Source of the DNA: Stenopsyche tienmushanensis
Taxonomy: Eukaryota > Arthropoda > Insecta > Trichoptera > Stenopsychidae
Direction of reading: 5' to 3'
Length of the DNA stretch: 64,000 bases
NCBI GenBank assembly: GCA_008973525.1
Contig: WACJ01000107.1
Location: 434,001 to 498,000, forward strand
Position numbers and translations under genes: made by a program. Positions 1-11,539 of this stretch are shown here, piece after piece (position 1 is the stretch's first letter; each line of letters opens with the position of its first letter). Under the pieces are notes generated by a model, which saw nothing but the letters and a program-made list of their open reading frames with translations, was not told the origin of the DNA and did not search any database.

Positions 1-285
1 CGTTTTTGATTTGAGTACAACATCCATTTTTCATCTCCAGTCACAAGATAAAAATGGTTGTTTCTTCTTTTTATCGACTAAATCATGATACGTACTCGCG
101 TGCACCGCCTTGATTTTATCATTAATGTCGTGCGGTATCCACACCTCTTTCCTCTTTTTTTTCAAGTATATTTGAATAGTTTTCTGGAAGTATCCGAACT
201 TGTCTGTTAATTCTTGTATAGTCTATGTTGGATTTGATTCAATTTCAGCGCGCAGGAAATCGTCATCCATCGTCGTCGGATATTA
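1..285 (-). pseudogene. mariner-like transposase fragment, cut by window edge
   Basis: Read on the minus strand from about position 270, the sequence gives a mariner helix-turn-helix segment (MDDDFLRAEIESNPT, then an in-frame stop), followed by the WIPHDIN motif that matches the family's WVPHEL linker. After a one-base frame change it gives VTGDEKWMLYSNQK, the block around the first catalytic aspartate of mariner transposases. One stop and at least one frameshift make it dead. The C-terminal half would lie to the left of the window. It sits just upstream of the P450 exons, in what is presumably a P450 intron. Confidence 0.85.
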
Positions 286-458
286 TTTTCTAAATTAAAA
301 TTTCACTTTTAAAATGTTTAAACCATCTCTAGCATTGAAAAACAGTTAAATATTCTCCAAGTATATTACCAATATTTCCAATATTTTCAGTTGCGGTTGT
401 TGCATTATTTTGTTGAAGATATTCGTATAATATTTGTAATATATGCTGTGTTTTGCAG

Positions 459-867
459 AAAAAGTTACAATTCCAGTGGGAACTGTTGTGGCAATTCCAA
501 CGTATAATATATGTACTAACGAAGCGTACTGGGAAAATCCGATGACGTTTAATCCGGAAAGATTTAACGTTGAAAGGAATAAATTTACATTTTTTCCATT
601 TTGTGCTGGACCGAGAGCATGCATTGGTATGTTGATATCTTTTGATGAAATTATTGAGATTTTTACATTGTTATGGTAATTTTTGGCTAAATGTTATTTT
701 TAGGAGAGAATTTAGGTTCTGACGTTGTCAAAATTTGTATGGTGTATTTAATAAGAAAATTTGAATTTTATTCTACTTGGAAGATGGAAGACTTGCCTTT
801 GTCATTGGAAATGAGTATTAGATCTTCGAGGGGTTATGAAGTTTCTGTAACAAAACGAAAATATTGA
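459..867 (+). CDS. cytochrome P450, last two coding exons
   Basis: A heme-thiolate monooxygenase C-terminus. Exon 459-626 follows a TTTTGCAG acceptor and encodes the PERF region (NPERF) and the heme loop FCAGPRACIG, which fits FxxGxRxCxG with the axial cysteine. It ends in phase 1 at a GTATGT donor. Exon 704-867 follows a TTTTTAG acceptor, completes the glycine codon and runs through ENLGSDVVKICMVYLIRKFEF to a TGA. An AATAAA at 908-913 is a likely polyadenylation signal. The GPRxCIG form is typical of the CYP3/CYP4 clans, but I cannot assign a family. Earlier exons (I-helix, ExxR) are not in the window. P450s of this type are normally membrane-bound in the ER. Confidence 0.9.
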
Positions 868-2694
868 ACTCAACTGATTTATAATTGAAGTGATATTGAA
901 CAAAATTAATAAATACATCCTTTTGATTGTTTTATTTATATATGCATACTTTTTACAATATTAACATTGAGAAATATTTAAATAATTGAGAACAATAAAA
1001 GACTGCTAAGCAAATATTCGTTTAGATTGTATTAGGGAAAGTAATCTGTTTGTTATAGTTCTCACAATTTATAAAAAAGTATTTACACTCTCTAAAATAC
1101 ATTTCTCATCATTATTGACTGTTGTTTTTCAACTTTTCTCCTGATCATTAATCTAGTTTTGAATTTAAATATTTACCGAGGTGATTTTTTATTTCAGTTT
1201 AATTCTTTTTTATCCTTGATTCTTATAAGGGTTTATATTATCATAGTACGGTTTTATTCGTTTTTTAATCCGATTTCAATCTTCAAGATTGAAATCAAAG
1301 ATTAGTTTAATCATTCAGATCGTTGATGATTATTTTGTCTGATTTAAAAAATAATAACTTAATTAAGGTTTTGGAACATTACAATTAATATTCAAAAAGA
1401 CTGCAAATAATTATTCAATCTTCATTATTTACAAAGTTTACAATATCAACTAGTTTTCAGAGCTTATTACAATTTCTGCTTTGTGGACAATGGACATTAT
1501 CAATACTTGATTGTCGATTTGATTCAAGAATTTATATTGTTTTAAACAAAATCGTCCAGTGACAGAGTCATTCATTTTTTACACAACCTCTGACATTTTT
1601 GTCCTAATCAAAATTGATAGTATGATTTATCTGCTTTATAAACATATTAATAAAATAATTATGAAAGATATACTTTCTTGAAACAAATAAAACTCTTACA
1701 AGCAAACAATATTACAATTTGCAATGATTTTAGGCTGATAAAACAAAAGTGCAAAAAAAAATATCAAGACCATTATATGACTATGTACTATCAGAATGAA
1801 TAACAATTAATTTTTTTTTAAATTTAAATTGGTCTTAAAAACGCAATATTTGTGCGCATGCAAATTTTTTAAAATTTAAATGCATATAAAAGTGTGTAGA
1901 TATTTCCACGCGAAATTTTCTTGGAAATGAATTCTCAATAAATATACATATATAGACGTGAACACATGACTATATGAAATCCATGAATTGATTTTTATTC
2001 CCTTACCCTAGTTTTAAGAGCGTCAATACGCATGCGCCGCTGATAACTTCCCTCTCCTTCCATCTCCTTCCCTTTCCTCGACAGTGTACCGTAAAACGTT
2101 CATACGCGATAAGCCCTTCGATAGAAAATCCCATTTTCATATATTGTGCAATATTTTTTTAATTTATTATTTTAAAAAAATCATCCAATCAACATTATCA
2201 ATACTTGTCAAATTGGCGGGTAAACAAAAATACACAGTTTTCTTAAATTAAATAAATCAATAACTAGATAAAATATCAGTAGTATGATGAAGTTTATTTA
2301 AGAAAAAATTAGGATAGGTTCCACTATTTTTAAATACCGCATAACTTCAAATCATTATGATAGAATGTACCAAAAATCGCATAAAAAAGTTTATAAAAAA
2401 CGCATATAAATAAAAACACTACATATTTACCTTAGAATTGCTTTATTATTAAGTTAAGCTATCAAATTATCGGGTATTGATGAAGATAAATATAGATCAT
2501 ACGTAACTTACATAATCTAGTAAATAATAGTAAGACTTTTGTAATTTTGCTTATGAAATTCAAATTCCATCATATTGATGGGTGTAATAAACTTAGTATT
2601 AAAAGCTAACTATGAATATCAGGTATTAGCGCAATTATTATTGTTTTATATTCATATATTTACTTATTAAGAATCTGTATAGTAGTTAAGATGA
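868..2694. other. intergenic, AT-rich, nothing recognised
   Basis: After the P450 poly(A) signal this stretch is low-complexity AT-rich DNA with no coding exon I can support. A GC-richer patch at 2010-2110 contains ACGCATGCGCCGC, resembling the core of the T MITE family described below, but the match is too short to call. Positions 2325-2405 match, inverted, the 11060-11130 region (listed separately). Confidence 0.5.
2325..2405 (-). repeat. short interspersed repeat, pair with 11060-11130
   Basis: On the minus strand this reads a T-rich run, TTTATGCGATTTTTGG, a 20-30 base spacer and AAGTTATGCGG. The same order occurs on the plus strand at 11060-11130. Both contain the inverted words ATGCG and CGCAT. 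No ends or duplications are defined, so the class is unknown. Confidence 0.5.
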
Positions 2695-2805
2695 TGGATT
2701 TTTTTACCGTATCAATAAGTTTGAAATATCGTCTCCATTCACGCTAAGTCTTATTTCATAGATTTGAAAACAATAAATACTGAAGCGATTTATAATACCC
2801 GAATC
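2695..2805 (+). repeat. SINE fragment (middle part)
   Basis: Matches the middle of the complete SINE at 58594-59034: 'accgtatcaa', a diverged AAGTTTGAAATATCGTCTCC block, and the downstream 'aaatactgaagcgattta' block. Box A, box B and the tail are missing. Confidence 0.5.
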
Positions 2806-3399
2806 GAAACGATTCGATCGCCAAAACTTGTTGCCACAGTCTGGAGTCTTTATAATCACAGTACCTAATCTAATATGCCAACGCTTTGTATTATATTACT
2901 ATAGGTTTCCATATAAATTGAGTTATTTAGGGCGAAATAAAATGAATATTGCGCAATATTTTAGCGTAGTTATCGACAGGTATATGCCCCAGTTCGTCCA
3001 TTCTATTAGAACGCCCACTCCTTTGAAAGTACATCTAAACAACGTGGCTTAAATTCTATGCACTTTTTATAAAGTACCAAGATTTCGGAATCGAAAATTG
3101 AGTTAGCAAGTTCAAGTCGGACACGAACAAAAGTCGAGTGGAGAAACTATCCAAGAGTGGGGACGTTGAGGAAAAGTTTTTTGGCAGACATTCTACAAGG
3201 ATCAGCATTTGGACAAGTTTTGATACATCTGATTTCAAGATGAATTGGATTTGTAGCTATTTTTCTTTTTTTAATGAAAATGCAAAGCTATCATTTTTAG
3301 ATGATCACGTTTGACTTAATTCATCGTTTCTGTATTCATTTTTTGAGGATACTGGATAAGAAGGAAAGTACATCTGAGAAAATTTAATTATAATTATAA
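2806..3399. other. unassigned stretch, possible decayed retroelement
   Basis: A 74-codon open frame (2828-3052, +) and nearby frames have a vaguely LINE-like look (YFSVVIDRYMPQFV...), but I see no reverse-transcriptase or endonuclease motif that would support a call. Nothing else is recognised. Confidence 0.25.
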
Positions 3400-3535
3400 T
3401 TCTTATCCAAATAATCCTAGCCAAATCACACGTGGAAGACAAATAGAAAACCACCACATGAAAAATCTTCTCACCGGAAAGGTCTCCTATGGAGATTACT
3501 TACGTCCGATATCGGATTTGGCATTTTAAGGCGAA
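3400..3535 (+). repeat. SINE fragment (3' part)
   Basis: Matches the 3' portion of the SINE at 58594-59034: CACGTGGAAGACAAATAG, AAACCACCACAT, CTCCTATGGAGATTACTTAC, then CGTCCGAT and a GGCA..TTAAGG end. The AAG-rich tail is degraded. Confidence 0.8.
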
Positions 3536-3763
3536 AAAGCTTTTGTCCTACTGCGTAATTCAAGATATTCAATAAATTTATGCGCGTCCTTTGAAATACA
3601 CGGTTTCATTATTGCGCGATATGAAGAAATCGTAGTGTTGAAATAACAACCTTCAATTAAAAAACCAGGCCGTTATCGCAATCGTAATAGGAAACCACGC
3701 ATATCGAGGGCTTCAAACTTCGTCACTGAGTTCTGTTTTTATTTTTACTACTTAATATGCTTC

Positions 3764-4405
3764 TTAAGGGACGTTTCTACATTGTTGAGCCTAAAAGTGA
3801 TCCATTTTTTAATGCGAAAAATATTAAATATTGCTATTTAGTGTGTTAACTAGGTGATAACTAAGTTTAACAAAGTATGGTAGTGGGAGTGGGGGGAGTC
3901 ATTCTTCATCATGGAAGTCCTAAATCCTGAACAGGTGATTTGTAGCAAAAAAATTAAACATATTTTTACTTTGTATAAAATTGTGTATAGCTTATACTAC
4001 AATTAAAAAGAAATATTGGAAAATAAAAAAATAATAAGGGATCGAAAAAAAAAATGTATTTTTACCAACATTTTTTGTAGTTTTTTGTTTATTAGATAAA
4101 CATTTTTGAATATTTTTAAATAATTGTACTTTATATGATGAAAACGCTTATTATGCACGTGCCTGCCAAATTTCATAAAGAATACTCATCTAGGGCGTGT
4201 GTGAGCACTTCCATAAGCTTGGAAAAAGGAGTTTCGAGGAAAATGCGTTTGAAGTTTCTCCTCTCCTCAGCTTCTATTTGTCGGCCTATAACTTTGCGAA
4301 TTTCAATAATATCGACTTCAAATTTACTGAACGTATTCTTAAACATTGGTTCTTTACGATACACGAAGAAAAAAAATTTTTTACACCAACAAGGTGGAAA
4401 CGTCC
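3764..4405 (+). mobile_element. D family non-autonomous element, copy 1 (TTAA-type)
   Basis: The left end is TTAA followed by GGGACGTTTCTACATTGTTG. The right end carries the inverted form CAACAAGGTGGAAACGTCC, giving terminal inverted repeats of about 19-20 bases. An inverted copy at 39637-40270 shares the interior, and a left end recurs at 43814. All three GGGACG/GGGATG ends are preceded by TTAA, which suggests piggyBac-type insertion. Here the right flank reads GTCTTGG rather than an intact TTAA. No transposase is encoded; the open frames inside are shared only with the other copy. Confidence 0.7.
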
Positions 4406-5433
4406 GTCTTGGAAGTTGTTTTTCCCTAAATTAGTAGACAGAGGTATATCATTTAATCATTTGGATGTATTAATACTTCAGAATTAGGATGTAATCATTA
4501 ATTATGTATCAAATAAACAGATGGATGAAATTATGACGATATATAGTTTGCGTTAATTAAATACAAAAAATAAATGTGCAAGATTGAGATTTAAAGAGGT
4601 CGCTTTTGATGAGTCACCCAGTATTACCCCATTTTCCCCGTCGAATATCACAAGTACATTCGAAGAGTAGGTTGACTGTACGTGGGATGTCATCAGCCAT
4701 AATCTTGTTAATGGCGCTCGCGTAGTTCGGACGTCGTTCAGATTCGATCCGGATATCGGGACGTCGCGAGGCTTCGAATTGCGTCGTTCCGGGAACGACG
4801 AGCGAATCCATTGCGTATTCAATTCGGGCTTTTAAAGAGGCTGTCATTGCAGCCTAGATCGGTAGGACACATGTCGCACTCCGATGTGCATATATATATT
4901 TTTTTTAAAAAGTCATAACTTCGCTATCGATTCGTTTAGAAGTGTTCATGTAAAGAGTGCATTGCGGGACGGTTTTATATATTTAAAAAAAAATTGAAAA
5001 ACGGAAGTGGTGTTGACGAAATTCATAGGGATGACATCCGGTTCTCTCACGGTTATGTATATAATTATCTGTTGGCCTGGAAAACGTATAATTGAAGGCA
5101 TTAATGATGGAATCGGACAAGGAGCAAAAGAAGAAGAGGAGGAAATGGCGAGAGAGGGAATGGTCGATAAAATGCTTGGCTTGGCCAAGCGGGATGTTTT
5201 CGTTCGATCGCGACGCTTTTACATCACGCACATTCCTCCATTGGGAATCAACAATTTTATTAGACCCTCCCCACACAATATCGCACCATTTATCCCCTTT
5301 TATTAATATTTGATCATAAAATAATCTATCAATTTGACATACTCGTATCACGTTTTCCACATACAAAGCAGAATATCACAATATTGATTTATCGACAACA
5401 TATATGATACGATTATATTTTGATGACCAAGTA
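4406..5433. other. non-repetitive, GC-richer stretch, no gene recognised
   Basis: Positions 4600-4870 and 5000-5300 have higher GC than the surroundings and open frames on both strands. None resembles a known protein or has convincing splice sites. The pattern would fit conserved non-coding DNA or a diverged exon. Confidence 0.3.
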
Positions 5434-5610
5434 TTGGATAGCGGGCTAATTTCTGGACTCTCATTTTAGTTTTTTAAGTATTAATATTCCGATCGATCCT
5501 CTAGATCCAGATTTCATTTCTGAAATCTGAAAAATGAAATACTGATACAACTAATAAAGTGAAACAGGGCTACCGATAACTGACTGATTTGTAGTCATCA
5601 TTCAGATATT
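5434..5610 (+). repeat. SINE fragment with internal deletion
   Basis: Starts with a box A-like GGATAGCGGGCTAATTTC and GGACTCTCATT, lacks box B, then continues with AGATCCAGATTTC and AAATACTGATACAACTAATA, which correspond to the middle of the complete SINE at 58594-59034. Confidence 0.55.
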
Positions 5611-5837
5611 TCAAAATAATGACGATTTTTCAACTCATTCTAACATCTTCTCTTTTTTAAAACTCTCATAAAAAAAATAATATCCCAATATAACCATATG
5701 TTGGGATATTTGTACTATTCGTAGAAAAAATTGCAATTTAGATTGCATTTATCCGATAAACGGATTTATCACCTTAAAATAAAATTAATATCTTATAAAA
5801 ACTGAAATTAAACTCATTAAAAAATCCTGCGCGATAG

Positions 5838-6150
5838 AAGTGAAACTTCTTCGCTCTTACGAAAAATTGATTTTATGCATTGCCTTTTTTCCATTTGTTA
5901 ACGAAAATTATAAACTAAAAGGCTGTGCTGTATGTGTATTATATAATAAAAAGGCTTACTACAGGTATAGTGGTTGCTTTACACTATAAATACGCACAAA
6001 TACAGTAGAGGTGGCGCAGCGCATGCGCGTGGCGTCTTTATGATGTATGCGACGGACACGGATACGCTACATACGATTATCCGTCTCTTTCGGATCAATT
6101 ACCGATTGGAGTTTCACTTTTCGTGATGTTCAAACCAATTTGCTCAATTT
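5838..6150 (+). mobile_element. T family MITE, copy 1
   Basis: Shares blocks with 40612-40860 (inverted), 41570-41815 and 51480-51647 (inverted): AGTGAAACTTCTT at the left, TAGTGGTTGCTTTA, GCGCATGCGCGTGGCGTCT, ATGATGTATGCGAC, and TTGGAGTTTCACTTTTCGTG at the right. AGTGAAACT occurs inverted near the two ends. No coding capacity. The type of transposase that moved it is unknown. Confidence 0.75.
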
Positions 6151-6576
6151 CACTTCGAAAATATTTAGATTTTTCTTTTTTCAGCTCATTTTTATCGCCC
6201 TGTGAGTGATTGGCGAAATAATCATAATTTTTAAATGCCATATTAATTGAATCAGTATTTATTTTTTCAGATCTACAAAAGCGCAATTAACCAAATGGAG
6301 CAACCCAATTTATTCAAAATATGAATACTTCCTATCAACCAAATATATTAATGCAGTATAATAAGAAATTATAAGGATTTCATAAATCTTAGCTCGAATC
6401 TAAATATATTAATGTATGGCATGGAATTGTGGATGATTTTTAAAATAAGAAATGAACCAGATAGACGATCATGATTTTAAGTTTGACATGCGCATATTGA
6501 GGATATTATTGGCGAACAAGCCAATCAATACGATAATTGATCGTCAACTTTGTTAAATAACAGTTTTATAACCGTT
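6151..6576. other. AT-rich gap
   Basis: No gene, repeat end or RNA recognised. Confidence 0.4.
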
Positions 6577-6735
6577 TATTGTAGGACTCCGATTTAAACC
6601 CAGATTGTGGATTTTTTCCCACTGTATCAACAAATTTTAAAGATCTTCTTCATCCAGACTTAATCTGATTTCACACAATTGAATTTATTAATGAAGTTGG
6701 GCAGGGCCGCCTATATGTTGACTGATAATTTAAAA
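6577..6735 (+). repeat. SINE fragment (box B to middle)
   Basis: Contains a degraded box B (CCGATTTAAACCCAGATTGTGG), then CACTGTATCAACAAATTTTA and TTAATGAAGTTGGGCAGGGC, as in the complete SINE at 58594-59034. Confidence 0.75.
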
Positions 6736-8291
6736 AAATCAATTATTCCTCATCCCATTTAAATGATCTTATCGAATTTAAATATGGAGGAAATTAATAT
6801 GCAATATTTAAATGATTGATTTTCTTATCCAAAAACATAATTGAAATATTGTGAATAACATGGAAATTAATGCATTAATTACAGACAATATATCTATTTC
6901 GATTTTCGCTGTTTGATAAAATTACTAATTTAGCTATTGAGCCAATATAGTAATTCTAAATATAATTATAGTACGATTATGCATGATATTTTATTATAAG
7001 AATTAATAAACCGTGAAAAATATCAAGCCGCCCTTAAATGGACTCGAACGTCCTCCCACGCTAAAATTTTCCAATTTATTTTCGCCGCTCTGATCAATAG
7101 CTCTTGGATTTGAGCATCGTTTACCTATTTTATGTGCCATTAATGAAATTTATCTCAATGTTTTCTGGGATTAATATCATCGACATTGTTCGACGTCTCT
7201 CGGGAAATATTTCCAGACGTTCAATTTTCATCAAATCGCGTTCATTATTCATGTTCTTTAATGCAAACATCGATGATAAAACATAATGATAATTATTTTC
7301 GTCAAAAATATATAGTGTTTCGACTTGCACGCCTTATATATCACTGCTCTAGATATTGTACAAAGTTTCTACAGGTTGTTTGTTAGTCTGCACATCCACT
7401 AATGGTTCGTTTCGAATTATAACAGTCTACAGGTTGAATGCTCGTTAAGAACGAGAACACAAAAAAATATAATTCACACACGGTTACCATTTCCACGATC
7501 TATTGTTGATGGGAATTTGTTGCGATGTATTTATTATTAAGCACTCTTTAAATGTTTTCCATTGTCATCGATCGTGTATGGGTGTAATATTACAGCGCGC
7601 GACGCCGATCGATTCAAATTTGACGTCTAAGATTTAATCATAACAGCGCAAAAATCGTCCCGGTGCGATAATGAGCATGTCGTCCGTTTTGACGGCTCAA
7701 TATTAAATTTTTGATTAAGTTAATTGAAATTTCAGCACCGAACGTCAGCTCCATAATTTTATACAAATAATGAATAATTTTTCACCTCGGCAAATATTTA
7801 TTCCTCGTGAGCAAAATGTGCGCACAGCTCGCTTTTGTATCTTTTCATATAATCTATTTGGGTCACGTCATTGTGTCCTGAGGATCTTCCGATGAAGAGC
7901 TCATGCATATCTGGAAGCGAAGAGATTAACCTAATTACGTAGTATTCATGGAGCTGCTTCAGCGCATGACGTGAAATATTATTTATAATTGAATCGTCGG
8001 GTGGTTCTGCACGATCAATGGAAATAACGAGGGCATGTATGGGGTTGATAACATTATATGGAAACTTCTGGAAAATTTCAACTTGACAATTTTATTCCTC
8101 AATCGATCATATTTTCATATATGTCGAACGTCTGTATTAGACAGATATGTTATAAGATTCCTGTAGTATATAATATAAGATATGATAAATATATCTATAT
8201 AAATATCTTCTTAATGTGCGATATTGGTTATTGGACGTAGGCGATTTCATTGTCTTCCATATTTGGTCAATTTCGGATAAACTGTCTTAAT
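6736..8291. other. intergenic; 7.4-8.05 kb is high-complexity DNA
   Basis: No exon is supported. Positions 7400-8050 have mixed base composition and repeated homeobox-like AT cores next to GC-rich words, which is the usual look of insect regulatory DNA, but no specific site can be assigned. 7031-7060 holds a TTCGA-type arm on the minus strand that does not fold as a tRNA. Confidence 0.3.
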
Positions 8292-8732
8292 TAATAGCAT
8301 AAATTGAAGATCTTCTAACACATGCAAATTATTTAATAGTTGTGTTCTGGCGTGATTCTGGACTATCATTATGACAGTCTGGCGACTGAGGGCCGTCAGG
8401 TTTAGGAGGGGAGGGGGTTGTTAGACTATTACCAGCTTGTTCAGATAGTATCAGACTGATTCAAACTTGCTGAAGCTAACCAGAAAGTGATGTCAGTTTT
8501 AAAAACTTGGAATGAATTATTATTAATACCTTATAATAAATAGTTAACGTTTATATAAACGCCAGACTAAATAGATGTTCTTAACGCCTTGCCCCTTCCC
8601 TTACCAAATTCAACGGCACTCAGTCGCCAGACTGTCATCATGATAGTCCAGGAACACGCCAGAACACAACTATTAAATTATTCACATGTGTTAGGTCGTC
8701 ACCTTCAATTTATGCTGCCAGATCTTGGTATA
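8292..8732. mobile_element. F family foldback MITE, copy A (long inverted arms)
   Basis: Two arms of about 140 bases face each other. The left arm (about 8292-8430) has AGCATAAATTGAAG, TTTAATAGTTGTGTTCTGGC, GGACTATCATTATGACAG and GGCGACTGAGG. The right arm (about 8590-8732) has the reverse complements in reverse order and ends in TATGCTGCCAG. Between them lie about 160 unrelated bases. Other copies are at 14501, 27513 and 50063. There is no open frame. A TA target is possible because several copies are flanked by TATA. Confidence 0.9.
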
Positions 8733-8737
8733 TTAAT

Positions 8738-8925
8738 GAGTGATCCTGTTCGACTTTATTAATCCTGTTATTACCCAGAACTAGTAAATCGGTCTAAATC
8801 TGGATCAAGACGATCGCTTGGAATACTTATCATCTCTCAAATCTGTTGATATGGTGAAAATATTTTCTACAATCTAGATTAGATCCCAAATCCATATAAT
8901 GAGAGTCCATGAAATTACCCAATAT
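8738..8925 (-). repeat. SINE fragment, inverted
   Basis: On the minus strand it reads CTCTCATTATATGGATTTGG, CACCATATCAACAGATTTGA, CGATCGTCTTGATCCAGATT and GATTAATAAAGTCGAACAGG, in the same order as the complete SINE at 58594-59034. Confidence 0.7.
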
Positions 8926-9639
8926 ATTAGGGAATCTTAACTTTTTACTAAATTATTACCACAAAACAAAATCTATTAAGAGATCGGCTTGTGCGACAAT
9001 GAGTACTTTTTTAAATAAAATAATGCTGATATTATGATGTTGAACAAAAATGCAGAAACTACAGTTGTAATAATATAATGATAATCATATTTCCAGTTAT
9101 GGGAATGCATGAATTATTGGTGTGATCCTTGGTCTTGTTAGAAAGCTCTTTAAAATGTCTTTAAAATGCCGCAATTTTCTGCTTGTAGTCGGCTCCTAGT
9201 CTTAATTTTTCAATAGTCGAAGTGAAACTTAAACTTAATTGTTTAAAATAGTTTTATCCAAAATGAACAAAGTGTTTCGGTATATTTTTTCACACAAAAT
9301 TAGGTTACTTTGAACATCAATAAGTTATTCTTAGCGAACCAAAATATCTGATAATATTCAGGCGAGTCTTCAACGTCAATATCAAATGTATTTAGCAATA
9401 TTGTCTCCAAACGAAGTGTTCGAATTCAATATTTAATTTGTGAAGGCATTTAACTATTACATTTTTTAACCTATGCGAATTTGATATATATATCGAGTAG
9501 TTTGTAAAAACTGATTACTGCAATTAAGAATTATTTTTGGAAATCTATGGTGACCCATCCCAAAAGCCATGGCTATCAATACACAAATAATCACTGCGCT
9601 ATATCAATACACACTTCTATGTAGGTGTAATTAACACCA
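8926..9639. other. AT-rich gap
   Basis: No gene or defined repeat recognised. Confidence 0.4.
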
Positions 9640-10110
9640 GGGTCGTAACAAGGGCGTGGCAAAGCAGGCGCCCGCCATGGACGCAATTGGACTTGGGGCG
9701 CAAAACGCAGAGTACTGACCCGGTCGAGAGTTTCACATGATTTTTATTTTACTCAGTCACTCTACTTTATATGCATCAACACTGATTGACGCTGTTCATT
9801 TCTGTAATATAAACACTAAGTTGTCTAATCTCTCTTTTCTTCGTTATCGTTGTGTTCAGGTATGGCATTCGATCGTGAGCCGCTCATTCAGCGGTTCGAA
9901 AAGCGGACCGATTGAGCATACAAACCTTATGGCCATTTTGTCCTCTTTTAGGGCATTTTGCGACATTTTCGTTGATAAATGCGTACTCCTTATGATCTGT
10001 AGGATAGCAGAAGTCCCTCTAAAGGCTAATTTACATAGATGACTTACGCCAAACGAAGTCGTGAGCGAGACTAGACTTCTCCCTACTAATAAAACTTATT
10101 TACAGGCCAC
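9640..10110 (+). repeat. R2 family repeat, copy a
   Basis: Begins near GGGGCGCAAAACGCAGAG and includes GTTCAGGTATGGCATTCGAT, GAGCCGCTCATTC, the hairpin-bearing GGTTCGAAAAGCGGACCGAT, GGGCATTTTGCGACATTTTC and AAACGAAGTCGTGAGCGAGA. Related copies are at 10640, 13665 (inverted), 17440 and 24150. It is directly followed by a mariner fragment, as in the 17.4- and 24.1-kb copies. No protein family recognised. Confidence 0.8.
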
Positions 10111-10440
10111 ACAAAGTTGAGAATGAGCGAGTCCTCGCAGACATGGTTATTGGATTCGGTTTTACACCATGCTGTGCACTTTTGTTGAGTAGGCTGGCAT
10201 TATCCTGATTAGCGGGATCAATAAACATCTCGTGGCATTGGAGGATCCCCATATTCCTTTGTCTCATTTATAAAGTGATGGACCTGCGTTTCATCGATTG
10301 TTATGAATCGACTCAAAAACTTGGCTTTATTGCTGTGAAACTTTGCCAAACGCTCGATTAAAAAATCTTCACAGCGTTTTTTTTGTTTCATTCTGAGCAA
10401 ACGCGGCACCCATCTTGCGCACAGCTTTATCATGTCCAAA
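10111..10440 (-). pseudogene. mariner-like transposase fragment next to R2
   Basis: A 73-codon minus-strand frame (10218-10439) reads ARWVPRLL, then CEDFLIERLAKFHSNKAKFL and SRFITIDETQVHHFINETKE. These are the mariner linker motif and the block around the first catalytic aspartate (normally TGDETWIHH..PETK). The frame ends soon after, so most of the catalytic domain is lost. Related shorter pieces follow R2 at 17790-17885 and 24640-24755. Confidence 0.85.
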
Positions 10441-10639
10441 TTTTCATGTACAGCACTTTTTTAAATGCCTACCATATCTGCTAGCTTGCGCACTTTTGAT
10501 CGACGATCATTCAATATTTTCTTCACCACATCTCGCCTGGTCAATTTTCGCTTTCTTTATTTATTCCAGATTTTACACTCAGACTGCTTTAAATATTTAA
10601 ATTAAGTGAATAAGATTGCATAAAAATAGATGAAATGAT

Positions 10640-10790
10640 TTTTTCTTGGATAGCGAGCCGCTCATTCGTCATACCAGCGGTCCGAAAAGCGGACCGATCG
10701 AGCATACAAATCTTATGGCCACTCCGTCTCCCTTTAGGGCTTTTTGCAACATTTTCTATGATCTGTACATTTTCTATGATGTTATAGGCA
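10640..10790 (+). repeat. R2 family repeat, copy b (short)
   Basis: Contains GAGCCGCTCATTCGTCATAC, the hairpin GGTCCGAAAAGCGGACC with perfect 6-bp arms, GCATACAAATCTTATGGCCA and TTTTCTATGATCTGTAC. It lies on the far side of the mariner fragment from copy a, in the same orientation. Confidence 0.8.
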
Positions 10791-11539
10791 TTTTAGTGAG
10801 GCTGCAACTTGGTCGGTCCTACCATAATGAAATCTTTTAACGCGTTTTTCTCGAAACTATTTTTTTCAACACGGTTGACATCATATCTCAAGTTTTAATT
10901 AATTAATTTACTTCAAACTGTGTACGAATCTTTTCTATACAGCCCTCTATTATTCCTATCATATTTATGTCAAAAAATTTTAACTATTAAAAAAAAAATA
11001 AAACCGTGACAAAATAGGGCTTTTAAATGTTATTTTTTAATTGCTTTATTTTTTTCTTTTTAAACTTTTTTTTATGCGATTTTGGATATATTATAAAGCT
11101 GTTTCAAAGTTATGCGGTTTCACTTTTTCAATGCAAGTCATGGTTTTTTTTGTGCGATTTTCGGCGTAACGCATCTACCGCACAAAAAAAGGCATTTTGA
11201 AATAAATTTTACGCACAACATTGAATGATTGCTTCGTTCAGGGGGCAGACGCACGCGAACTTCCACCGTGCGTAATGTGTTGATACGTTTCCCACAGTTA
11301 ATGTGTCAAAATAAATAAACTGTTGCTTATGTTTCCGTGCGAATGGCTAGAAAAATATCAAAGTTTAATACATATTTAAGTTAGTTCAGGGTTGATGTAC
11401 TTTGATGGTTGTGGGATTATTAGAGACCATTTCGTATCGTATGTGTGTAGTCCATATCAATGGGTGTTTTATCATAAGCAGCGGCGTATAAGGTGTTATG
11501 AAAGCAGATTGGATGTGAAAGACAGACATAAGTATACAA
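10791..11539. other. AT-rich gap before the VAMP promoter region
   Basis: Contains the 11060-11130 repeat paired with 2325-2405. No exon or further element recognised. Confidence 0.35.

Noticed and set aside
2828..3238. Possible LINE coding remnant
   Set aside because: No endonuclease or reverse-transcriptase motif could be aligned by eye in any frame.
7026..7070. tRNA-like TTCGA arm on the minus strand
   Set aside because: The T-stem has only four pairs with a short loop, and no box A, anticodon arm or acceptor stem can be placed at the right distances.
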